Below, piece by piece: positions 17,662 to 25,253 of a stretch of DNA of 33,385 bases (position 1 is its first letter; every line of letters begins with the position of its first letter). The stretch spans positions 1 through 33,385 of the forward strand of contig CAYLNL010000018.1 in the NCBI GenBank assembly GCA_964385175.1, given 5' to 3'. The position numbers and the translations under genes are program-made. The notes beneath the pieces are model-generated. The model had not been told where the DNA came from and did no database searches. It saw only the letters and a list, made by a program, of their open reading frames with translations. Source of the DNA: CAYLNL01 sp964385175. Its GTDB lineage: Bacteria; Bacteroidota; Bacteroidia; Flavobacteriales; Flavobacteriaceae.

Positions 17662-18615
17662 ATGTCTGACGTAGCTGCTGTTGAAAACCTCGTAGAAAAA
17701 TACAACCTCTTAAAAAAAGAAATCGCCACTGTTATTATCGGGCAGGAAAAGATAATAGACCAGTTGCTTCTTGCTATTTTTTCAGGCGGGCATGTGCTGC
17801 TTATAGGCGTACCCGGCTTAGCCAAAACTCTTATGGTGCAAACTATTGCCCAGGCATTGGGACTATCTTTCAAACGCATCCAGTTCACCCCCGATTTAAT
17901 GCCCAGCGACCTTATAGGCAGCGAGGTGTTGGATGAAAACAGAGCCTTTAAATTTATTAAAGGGCCAGTATTCGCCCATATTGTACTGGCAGACGAAATA
18001 AACCGCACCCCTCCTAAAACCCAGGCGGCTCTCTTAGAAGCCATGCAAGAAAAAGCGGTTACCGTAGCAGGGCATCGCTACCCCTTAGCCCTTCCCTATT
18101 TTGTGCTGGCTACCCAAAACCCTATTGAGCAGGAAGGCACCTACCCACTCCCCGAAGCGCAATTAGACCGTTTCATGTTCGCCCTCAAATTAGAATATCC
18201 CTCCTACGAGGAAGAAATAGAAGTAGTAAAAAACACCACCGCCCAACGCATCGCTTCCGTTCAACCACTTCTAAATCCCGAAGCCATTCTAAACATACAG
18301 CAGTTAGTGCGAAAAATTCCGGTGGCAGACAACGTGGTAGAATATGCCGTGAAAGTGGCCGTAAAAACCCGGCCGCAAAGCCAATTTGCAGACAGTTGGG
18401 TAAATGAGTATATAGATTGGGGCGCCGGACCGCGAGCTTCTCAAAACCTTATCCTTGCAGCTAAAGCTCATGCCGCCGTACAAGGCAAGTTTTCGCCCGA
18501 CATAGAAAATGTAAAAGCCGTAGCTCCCGGCATTTTAAGACACCGTATCATTAAAAATTACAAAGCCGAAGCCGAAAATGTTACCGAGGATTTGATTATT
18601 GAACGGTTGTTATAG
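17662..18615 (+). CDS. MoxR family AAA+ ATPase
   Basis: 317 residues, the usual length. Walker A is GVPGLAKT (K55) and Walker B is LADEINR (D111, E112), with the family motifs RIQFTPDLMPSDLIG, LLEAMQE, ATQNPIEQEGTYPLPEAQLDRF (in pieces) and GASPRA-like GAGPRASQ near 257. MoxR ATPases act as chaperones that help assemble or insert metals into protein complexes, often with a DUF58 partner. No DUF58 or von Willebrand gene follows here; instead it is the last gene of the SurA operon (six-base gap), which suggests a role in envelope protein maturation, an inference from position only. Confidence 0.93.
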   Translation: MSDVAAVENLVEKYNLLKKEIATVIIGQEKIIDQLLLAIFSGGHVLLIGVPGLAKTLMVQTIAQALGLSFKRIQFTPDLMPSDLIGSEVLDENRAFKFIKGPVFAHIVLADEINRTPPKTQAALLEAMQEKAVTVAGHRYPLALPYFVLATQNPIEQEGTYPLPEAQLDRFMFALKLEYPSYEEEIEVVKNTTAQRIASVQPLLNPEAILNIQQLVRKIPVADNVVEYAVKVAVKTRPQSQFADSWVNEYIDWGAGPRASQNLILAAKAHAAVQGKFSPDIENVKAVAPGILRHRIIKNYKAEAENVTEDLIIERLL

Positions 18616-18701
18616 AAAGTATCTGTATTATTATACATTTAAGATAAATATTTATGTATCTTAATATCATATAATATACTAAATAGCTCATTTTTTAAAC
18701 C

Positions 18702-18848
18702 ATGCAAGCAATAAACAACAAGTCGAAAGCTAAAAATCCTATTAGAAAGAAAAAAATCACTATAAGAGAAAAACAATGTGAAGAAGCTCTTCCCAGGCTT
18801 GTTAAAGAGCCAGAGGTTAGGGGTTTCTTAATAAAATACAGTATATAA
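18702..18848 (+). CDS. Tiny hypothetical ORF, 48 residues
   Basis: ATG at 18702 to TAA at 18848: a strongly basic N-terminal half (KNPIRKKKITIREKQ) followed by CEEALPRLVKEPEVRGFLI. It is the only plausible gene in the 305-base gap between moxR and the BRO-N gene. I recognise no family and see no clear promoter. It could be a small DNA-binding protein, a remnant, or not a gene. The surrounding bases are A+T-rich. Confidence 0.3.
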   Translation: MQAINNKSKAKNPIRKKKITIREKQCEEALPRLVKEPEVRGFLIKYSI

Positions 18849-18920
18849 CCCATCTAAAAAACCAGCCTCATTAGCATCTTAACCTATATAATATTTCCCT
18901 TCAAAAAACTGCAAAACCCT

Positions 18921-19313
18921 CTATGCCAGTCCCATTCCTATAGCATCTTCAATCTCATCTATACGTTCCCTCGCCACCTTAGCAATCCAAATTTTAAAAG
19001 GCTCTGCCTTACTCGAAGGAACAGACTGGATTAAACGAAACAACTGTTCCGTATCTATAATATCTGTTTTATAAAATTTCCCGTCTGCCGATTCCATTTT
19101 AACTTGTCCGATTTTCTCGGACAACTCACATCCCTCCTTTTTCAGCTTACTTTTCAGGTCGCTCCAATATTTATTAGGTCGTTTAGACCCTGTTAAAACC
19201 CCTATTACATCTACTACAGAAAAATACCACTTTTTATTTTTCTCATCCCAGATAGAACGTACTTGTTTTTGCTCAAATAATCTTATACTTGTTTTGTTCA
19301 TAGCACATCTCAT
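18921..19313 (-). CDS. BRO-N domain (phage antirepressor-like) protein, short form
   Basis: 130 residues. A BRO-N domain fills almost the whole protein: IRLFEQKQVRSIWDEKNKKW, YFSVVDVIGVLTGSKRPNKY, ELSEKIGQVKMESADGKFYK, IIDTEQLFRLIQSVPSSKAE and IWIAKVARERIDEIED. Related chromosomal proteins I recall continue for another ~130-150 residues after IEEIEDPE; here the frame ends with AIGMGLA, so this looks like a truncated or naturally short version. Start may be 19313 or the Met four codons later (19301), which fits the family start better. BRO-N domains bind DNA and are common in phages and mobile elements. It is an orphan in an A+T-rich patch, likely a mobile-element remnant. Confidence 0.8.
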   Translation of the reverse strand: MRCAMNKTSIRLFEQKQVRSIWDEKNKKWYFSVVDVIGVLTGSKRPNKYWSDLKSKLKKEGCELSEKIGQVKMESADGKFYKTDIIDTEQLFRLIQSVPSSKAEPFKIWIAKVARERIDEIEDAIGMGLA

Positions 19314-19581
19314 TTACATCCATACTACTATACCAGGAACATATGAGAACCCGGTATAGGCTCATTAGTTTAAAGTTGAATCAGTATTGAAATTATTGAG
19401 TTATCTATAATATTCCATACAAGCGAAAAGAGAGCTTTATAGCATCATCCCCTTTCATTTTACTCAATAATTAGTAACGAAATTATGGTATTGAAACCAA
19501 AATTTCAAACATCTATAATACTTCTGCCAGAAAAAAGCTAAAAATTAGCCCGAGACCTCAGTAGAATAAAGGATAAAACCA

Positions 19582-20670
19582 CTATATATTTTTAGTAAGG
19601 GCTTTAACAATTTTATTTTCCGCCAGGAACTCCTTCAACATCACCTTTAAAGCCGTATAAAAAGGTACCGCCACTATCATCCCTGTTATGCCAAAAAGCA
19701 AGCCCCCAATGATAATAACCAGGAACACCTCTAACGGGTGCGATTTAACGCTGCTTGAAAAAATAAGCGGCTGACTCACGAGATTATCAATACACTGCCC
19801 CCCTACAAAGCCAATCATCACATAAAGAGTAGTAGGCAGTATCACCGTATTAAAATCTTCACCCAAATTGCTCGTCATAGACAATAACAACATCAATGCT
19901 CCGCCAACCAGCGGGCCTATATAGGGAATAAGATTGAGCAATGCACACAAAAAAGCGATAGGCACTGCATTATCAATTCCAAAAACCAGCAACACAACCG
20001 TATAAATAACAAACAAAATAAAAATTTGCAGCAATAACCCCAGGAAATAACGCGAAAGCAGGTTTTTTATCTTCTCAATAGACTTTTTCAATCGCAGCTC
20101 CTTATTATCCGGCACAAAAACCATAACCCCATTTTCCAGCAGGCGGCTATCCTTCAAAAAGAAAAAAGAAATAAACAAGACTGAAACCAACCCCACACTA
20201 AACCCTCCCAGCGCCCCGATAAAATTATTCAAAAACGCAGGAATAAACCCCACATTCAGCTTAGAAAAAATATCAACCCGCAACAGCGTCTCCTGCACAT
20301 CAATCCCATTAGCAGCAAAATAATCGGTAACCTCTTTATACAAATGCTCTACATTCTGTCGCAACGCCTCCATATTCAACAACGACAAATTATTGCTCTG
20401 CGTAATAATGAGCGGAATAAAAATAGCAATAATCCCCAATAAAAGCCCCACCATAAACAACATAGTAACCACTACCGCCAGTGTATTTCCAAATTTAAAC
20501 CGGCGTCTCAAAAAAATTACCAAAGGCCTCCCCAGCAACGAAACCACCGAAGCCGCCACCACATACACAATAACCGATTGTATTTTATACAACACAAACA
20601 ACAAAACAGCCACCCCGGCCAAAATGGCAACTGCCCGCAATATCCCGGCAGCTATCTCTTTTGAATTCAT
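19582..20670 (-). CDS. AI-2E/PerM family membrane protein
   Basis: 362 residues with about eight hydrophobic segments: two to three at the N-terminus (~10-90), a polar periplasmic-type stretch ~95-150 (LLNMEALRQNVEHLYKEVTD), then a cluster from ~155 with the family motif ALLNLIPYIGPLVGG (~240-255) and a C-terminal HPLEVFLVIIIGGLLFG followed by GMIVAVPFYTALKV. This is the AI-2E_transport (UPF0118) family. Family members have been linked to autoinducer export or Na+/H+ antiport, so the substrate here is open. It is transcribed alone, divergent from ftsE with a ~200-base shared upstream region. Confidence 0.92.
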   Translation of the reverse strand: MNSKEIAAGILRAVAILAGVAVLLFVLYKIQSVIVYVVAASVVSLLGRPLVIFLRRRFKFGNTLAVVVTMLFMVGLLLGIIAIFIPLIITQSNNLSLLNMEALRQNVEHLYKEVTDYFAANGIDVQETLLRVDIFSKLNVGFIPAFLNNFIGALGGFSVGLVSVLFISFFFLKDSRLLENGVMVFVPDNKELRLKKSIEKIKNLLSRYFLGLLLQIFILFVIYTVVLLVFGIDNAVPIAFLCALLNLIPYIGPLVGGALMLLLSMTSNLGEDFNTVILPTTLYVMIGFVGGQCIDNLVSQPLIFSSSVKSHPLEVFLVIIIGGLLFGITGMIVAVPFYTALKVMLKEFLAENKIVKALTKNI

Positions 20671-20844
20671 ACACTTTTCTATTACTATTATACATTACCT
20701 TCTCTATACCACCACACAATTTCTTCTCAAAAGAAAACAAACCCTGTAGCGCTTTTTTTCGGAAACAAATGTACAAAAACCTCACTTTCACAAACTCATT
20801 GTAAAAACCTATAACCTTCTCCAAGAGTTTTGCCAATACTTCAC

Positions 20845-20852
20845 TATTTTTA
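20845..20852 (+). promoter_or_regulatory. Possible -7 element of ftsE (TATTTTTA)
   Basis: One mismatch to TAnnTTTG (A for the last G), 18 bases before the ftsE ATG. Weak call. Confidence 0.25.
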
Positions 20853-20870
20853 CACCTTAAAAATAGCCTC

Positions 20871-21554
20871 ATGTCTGGCATTATTTTAGAACTCAGAGAC
20901 GTAGCCATCTATCAAAACGAAAGCCTCGTGCTTTCTGAAATAAACCTCACCATTAACCGCGGAGAATTTGTATATCTCATAGGGAAAACCGGCAGCGGCA
21001 AAAGCAGTTTTATGAAAACTCTTTATGGCGATTTACCCCTTACCCAGGGCTCGGGAACTATTGCAGGATTTGATTTACGAACCCTGCGGGAATGCGACAT
21101 TCCTTTTTTGAGGAGAAAACTCGGAATTGTTTTCCAGGACTTTAAACTTCTGCCAGACAGAACTGTGTATGATAATCTTCTCTTTGTACTACGGGCAACC
21201 GGGTGGACAGACCGCACAAAAATAGCCGAAAGAATTGAGCAAGTGCTGGAAAAAGTAGATATGCAAACAAAAGGAGGCAAATATCCTCACCACCTCTCTG
21301 GCGGTGAACAACAACGCATAGCCATAGCACGCGCTATCTTAAATGAGCCCGAGCTTATCCTTGCAGATGAGCCTACCGGTAATTTAGACCCCCAAACCAG
21401 TGTAGAGGTAATTAAAGTATTACGCGAAATTAACCAAACCGGGCGCACTATTCTAATGGCTACCCACGATTATGCCCTCCTCCTCAAATACCCTTCTAAA
21501 ACCCTCAAGTGCGATGGCAGTAAAGTTTTTGAAGTAGTGCAGCAAAACATATAA
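20871..21554 (+). CDS. ftsE: Cell-division ABC transporter ATP-binding protein FtsE
   Basis: 227 residues, the usual FtsE length. Walker A GKTGSGKS (38-45), Q-loop FQDFKLLPDRTVYDNL (characteristic of FtsE rather than LolD), signature LSGGEQQR, Walker B LILADEPTGNLD and switch His in ATHDY. FtsE works with the membrane protein FtsX to control peptidoglycan hydrolases at the division site. FtsX is not adjacent, which is usual in Bacteroidota. It is the first of four (+) genes; a 44-base gap separates it from the acetyltransferase, so read-through is possible. Confidence 0.92.
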   Translation: MSGIILELRDVAIYQNESLVLSEINLTINRGEFVYLIGKTGSGKSSFMKTLYGDLPLTQGSGTIAGFDLRTLRECDIPFLRRKLGIVFQDFKLLPDRTVYDNLLFVLRATGWTDRTKIAERIEQVLEKVDMQTKGGKYPHHLSGGEQQRIAIARAILNEPELILADEPTGNLDPQTSVEVIKVLREINQTGRTILMATHDYALLLKYPSKTLKCDGSKVFEVVQQNI

Positions 21555-21598
21555 ACTTAATTTTTATAAATATTTTTTAATTGAACCAGCCTACCGTC

Positions 21599-22234
21599 AT
21601 GTACTATAAAAAATTAGCCTCCGGCTACATTCTCCAAAACACGCAAAAAGAACACGCAAAAGGCTTGGAACTCCTCCAGCAAAAAGTATTTCCCAAATTA
21701 GCCCCTGAAGAGCTATTCACCGCACCCATGTATTTAAAACACTTAGAAAAATTCCCCCAGGGGCAATTTGTTATTTTAGATGGTGAAAAAGTTATTGGCA
21801 TGACCACTACCATTCGCCATAAATATACCGGCGACAACCATACTTTCTTGGAAATGTCGGGTAACGGAACGTTAGATACCCATGAGCCCCATGGAGATTA
21901 TTTATATGGATTAGATATAGGTATAGACCCTCAATACCGGGGCAGAGGTTTAGCCAAAGCCCTGTATAAAGCCCGCCACGAACTGGTGCACACCCTGGAG
22001 CTGAAAGGGCAAATAACGGTAGGCATGCTCAACGGTTATAAAAACTATAAAGACCACTACTCCATTGAAGAATACTTTCAAAAAGTAAAAACCCATGAGC
22101 TCGCAGACCCTACTGTTTCCATGCAGGAAAAAATAGGATTCACCATTGTAAAACTCATAAAAAACTACCTCAACGACCCCACCTGCGGAAATGCCGGCGC
22201 CCTTTTAATACTAAATGCAACCACCTCCATATAA
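21599..22234 (+). CDS. GNAT family N-acetyltransferase
   Basis: 211 residues from the ATG at 21599; a TTG six codons upstream (21581) is the alternative start. Motif A of the acetyl-CoA site is clear (GIDPQYRGRGLAKALYKARH), and the order FPQGQFVILDGEKVIG, HEPHGDYLYGLDIGIDP, then FTIVKLIKNYLNDP closely recalls the GNAT half of the larger GNAT/carbon-nitrogen hydrolase fusion proteins, here without the nitrilase half. Substrate unknown. It is 16 bases before the aminotransferase and, with the amidohydrolase, forms a compact operon, suggesting acetylation of an amine that the same pathway transaminates or hydrolyses (inference). Confidence 0.85.
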   Translation: MYYKKLASGYILQNTQKEHAKGLELLQQKVFPKLAPEELFTAPMYLKHLEKFPQGQFVILDGEKVIGMTTTIRHKYTGDNHTFLEMSGNGTLDTHEPHGDYLYGLDIGIDPQYRGRGLAKALYKARHELVHTLELKGQITVGMLNGYKNYKDHYSIEEYFQKVKTHELADPTVSMQEKIGFTIVKLIKNYLNDPTCGNAGALLILNATTSI

Positions 22235-22250
22235 CTAAAATATATACATT

Positions 22251-23591
22251 ATGAAACACATACACCTAAAAGGAACTATACCCGGCCCCAACGGAGCCAG
22301 GATACTCGAAAAAAGAAAAGCTTCTATGCCCGCGGGGTTAGCTAAATCTACAGAAATTGTAGTAAAAAAAGCCAAAGGAGCCCTCGTCTGGGATGTGGAC
22401 GATAATTGTTTTATAGACTTCGCCGGCGGCATTGGAATGATAAATGCCGGGCATGCCCCCGATGAAGTTGTAAACGCCATAGGCGAACAAGCGGCGCAAT
22501 ACATACACACCTGCTCCCTGGTAACCACTATACCCCCGGCCGTAGAACTATGCGAGCTTCTTAACCAGGCTACCCCCGGGGATTTTTCCAAGAAAACCTT
22601 GCTGGTAAACTCTGGCGCCGAAGCCGTGGAAAATGCTGTGAACATAGCTAAATACTACACCAAAAGACCCGCCGTCATTGTTTTTGAGGGCGCCTATCAC
22701 GGCAGAACCCTCCTTACCATGACTCTTACCAGCAAATACAACCTTTTTAAAAAAGGCTACGGCTCCTTCGTCTCAGACGTATATAGACTCCCCGCTCCCA
22801 ACATGTATCGCATTCCAGAGGGAATGACTGCTGAACAATACCTCAACTTCTCCCTCAAACAACTCGAAAACGCCTTTATTTCACAGGTTGACCCTTCGGC
22901 GGTAGCCGCCATTCTCATTGAACCTATCCAGGGCGAAGGCGGCTTTGTTCCCATGCCCAAAGCCTTCCTTCAAAAAATACGAGAACTTTGCACCACCCAT
23001 GGTATTGTTATGATTGCCGATGAAATACAATGCGGTTTTGGAAGAAGCGGGAAACTCTTTGCCATAGAACACAGCGAGGTAATACCCGATATGATTACGA
23101 TGGCAAAATCGCTTGGCGCCGGTATGCCCATTGGAGCCCTCACCGGTAAAGCAGAAATTATGGATACCCCGCACTTAGGCGCCATCGGCGGCACCTACAG
23201 TGGCAGCCCCGTAGCCTGCGTAGCAGCCATAGAAGCCCTGAAAATAATAAACACCCCCGCCTTCCTGCAAAAAGCCAACCAGGTAGGCGCCTCCATAATG
23301 CAACGCTTAACCCAATGGAAGCAACGCTATCCCATAATTGGTGATGTGCGAGGCATAGGCGCCATGTGTTTGCTGGAGTTTGTAAAAGACCCTGTTACCA
23401 AAGAACCTATTCCAGACACTACCCTGAGCATTATAAAAGAAGCCGTAGCTAATGGTATTATCCTCATCCGCGCAGGGTTATATTCCAACTGCATCCGGCT
23501 GCTCCCGCCCCTCACCATCACCGAAGAGCAGTTACAGGAGGGGTTAGATGTGCTGGAAAGCGCTATAAAAAAAATAACCGCCGTTGGCTAA
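22251..23591 (+). CDS. Class III PLP-dependent aminotransferase (GABA transaminase-like)
   Basis: 446 residues. Cofactor-binding residues are in place: NSGAEAVENA, GAYHGRTLLTM, ADEIQCGFGRSGKLFA, the Schiff-base lysine K286 in TMAKSLGAG, and GGTYSGSPVACVAA. The overall pattern (GPNGARILEKRKASMPAGLA at the start; IEPIQGEGGF) is like 4-aminobutyrate aminotransferase (GabT) and related omega-amino acid transaminases, which transfer a terminal amine to 2-oxoglutarate or pyruvate. The exact substrate cannot be told; no succinate-semialdehyde dehydrogenase is nearby. It is two bases before the amidohydrolase ATG and 16 after the GNAT gene, so the three are co-transcribed. Confidence 0.9.
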   Translation: MKHIHLKGTIPGPNGARILEKRKASMPAGLAKSTEIVVKKAKGALVWDVDDNCFIDFAGGIGMINAGHAPDEVVNAIGEQAAQYIHTCSLVTTIPPAVELCELLNQATPGDFSKKTLLVNSGAEAVENAVNIAKYYTKRPAVIVFEGAYHGRTLLTMTLTSKYNLFKKGYGSFVSDVYRLPAPNMYRIPEGMTAEQYLNFSLKQLENAFISQVDPSAVAAILIEPIQGEGGFVPMPKAFLQKIRELCTTHGIVMIADEIQCGFGRSGKLFAIEHSEVIPDMITMAKSLGAGMPIGALTGKAEIMDTPHLGAIGGTYSGSPVACVAAIEALKIINTPAFLQKANQVGASIMQRLTQWKQRYPIIGDVRGIGAMCLLEFVKDPVTKEPIPDTTLSIIKEAVANGIILIRAGLYSNCIRLLPPLTITEEQLQEGLDVLESAIKKITAVG

Positions 23592-23593
23592 AT

Positions 23594-25216
23594 ATGGCAG
23601 GTATCTGGTTATATAACGGTCATTTTATAATCTATGGCGATGCAACCAATGCCAAAACCTTTTCCCGCGAGTATGCAAGCCTCTCTCCGGTTAATGCTAT
23701 GGGCATCTCAAACGGGATGATAACTCGCTTGGGAGATTGGCAGGAATTGCAAAAAGAAGTACATTCTGCCGATACTTGCATAAACCTGGAAGGGAAAACT
23801 GTGATACCGGGTTTTTTTGATGCTCACATTCATATTTGGAAGGTAGGCGATTTGCTCACCGAGAGTTTAGACCTGAGAGGAAGCGCCAGCCTTGCAGAAG
23901 TTCAAGAAAAATTGAAAGATTTTTCCCTTAAAAACCCTCACCTTAGATGGGTACGAGCCCGCGGTTTCAATGAGGCTCTTTTTAATGAGCCTAAACTCCC
24001 TTCTGCCGCAGATATAGATGGTATAATACCCAATAAACCCGTATTTCTGCAACGCACCTGCGCTCACATAGCCGTTGTAAACAGTTGCGCACTCGGGCTC
24101 GCTCACATAGAGGCGCATACGCCCAACCCATACGGAGGCATCATTGAAAAAGACACCGACGGAATCCCCACCGGTCGCCTGTATGAAACTGCGATGGGGT
24201 TGGTAATAAAACACTTCCCCAAATTTACCCCCGAAGACTATGAGCGAATGATTCTTGCCGCCTGTTACCAACTTTTGCAAAACGGGATAACCTGCGCTAC
24301 CGACCCTGCCGTACACCCCGAATTGCTGGAAGTATATCGCAGGTTAGAAAAAGAGAAAAAGCTACCTATACGAGTATGTGCCATCCCTATACTCTTAGGC
24401 GATGGTGAAGAAAAACCCTACCCGCTTCCACAGAAATATATCTCCCCTTTTCTGCGTATAGATACTGTTAAATTTTTTGCAGATGGAGGATTAAGCGGTA
24501 AAACGGCTTCCCTGAAAAGACCTTATAAAAATGACTCGTCACAAGGCGTCTTGCGCTTAGACTCTGAGTATTTTTATGCGCTCGCCAAAAAAGCCCAGGA
24601 AGCAGGCTTTCAAATTGCCACACATGCCATTGGCGACCAGGCGATAGACTTGGTATTAGAAGTATATGAAAAACTCCACAAAACCTATCCCCTCCTAAGA
24701 AACAGGATAGAACACGGCGGGCTTTTATCCCCGGCTCAACTCAAAAAATGCAACCAGTTAGGCATTCATATTGTATCTCAGCCCGTTTTTTTAAAAGAAT
24801 TAGGTAAAAATTTTCGCACCTATTTAGACGATGAGTACCTAAAAATATGCTATCCCTACCGTTCTGTAATAAATGCCGGCATAAACCTTTCCTTTTCCAC
24901 AGATGCTCCCGTGGTAAAAAATGTAAGCCCATTGAGTTGTATTGCCGATGCGGTAGAGCGAAAAGACGCCGAAGGAATTGGTATCGCCCCCGATGAACGA
25001 ATAAGCCCTGCCGAGGCTCTGTATTGCTACACCCAGGGAAGCGCCGATGCCAGTAACATGGGCTCTTTTTACGGAAGTCTTGCGATTGGTAAAAAAGCCG
25101 ATTTGGTAGTATTGGCTGGTAACATTTTAAACAAAACCGGCAACGATATAAAAGACACCCCCATAGAAGCCGTATGGATAGATGGGGTTCCGGTTTCTAT
25201 ACCCCAACATTTATAA
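23594..25216 (+). CDS. YtcJ-like metal-dependent amidohydrolase (Amidohydro_3)
   Basis: 540 residues, no signal peptide. Metal-site motifs of the amidohydrolase superfamily: DAHIHIW (H78, H80), the VKFFADGG strand, ATHAIGDQA, RIEHGG and FSTDAPV with the catalytic Asp. A C-terminal IGKKADLVVLAGN closes the beta-sandwich. By family it hydrolyses an amide or related C-N bond in the cytosol; YtcJ-type proteins have few known substrates. It is coupled to the aminotransferase (two-base gap). The stop codon lies inside a 9-bp inverted repeat. Confidence 0.9.
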   Translation: MAGIWLYNGHFIIYGDATNAKTFSREYASLSPVNAMGISNGMITRLGDWQELQKEVHSADTCINLEGKTVIPGFFDAHIHIWKVGDLLTESLDLRGSASLAEVQEKLKDFSLKNPHLRWVRARGFNEALFNEPKLPSAADIDGIIPNKPVFLQRTCAHIAVVNSCALGLAHIEAHTPNPYGGIIEKDTDGIPTGRLYETAMGLVIKHFPKFTPEDYERMILAACYQLLQNGITCATDPAVHPELLEVYRRLEKEKKLPIRVCAIPILLGDGEEKPYPLPQKYISPFLRIDTVKFFADGGLSGKTASLKRPYKNDSSQGVLRLDSEYFYALAKKAQEAGFQIATHAIGDQAIDLVLEVYEKLHKTYPLLRNRIEHGGLLSPAQLKKCNQLGIHIVSQPVFLKELGKNFRTYLDDEYLKICYPYRSVINAGINLSFSTDAPVVKNVSPLSCIADAVERKDAEGIGIAPDERISPAEALYCYTQGSADASNMGSFYGSLAIGKKADLVVLAGNILNKTGNDIKDTPIEAVWIDGVPVSIPQHL

Positions 25217-25240
25217 CTATATAACAACCGGTATAGTTAT
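25213..25240. repeat. Perfect 9-bp inverted repeat at the edge of the restriction-modification gene
   Basis: ATAACTATA (25213-25221) and TATAGTTAT (25232-25240) with a 10-base spacer, overlapping the amidohydrolase stop and 13 bases before the R-M ATG. It could be an operator, a weak terminator hairpin, or a trace of insertion. It is A+T-only in the arms, so chance is possible. Confidence 0.5.
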
Positions 25241-25253
25241 AGTATAAATAAAA

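Noticed and set aside
19314..19581. Gap between the BRO-N and AI-2E family genes, checked for RNA genes or repeats
   Set aside because: A+T-rich with no stable hairpin, tRNA-like fold or repeat that I could support.
22235..22645. Long minus-strand frames opposite the aminotransferase and other genes
   Set aside because: They are mirror frames of well-supported genes with typical shadow composition and no domain features.
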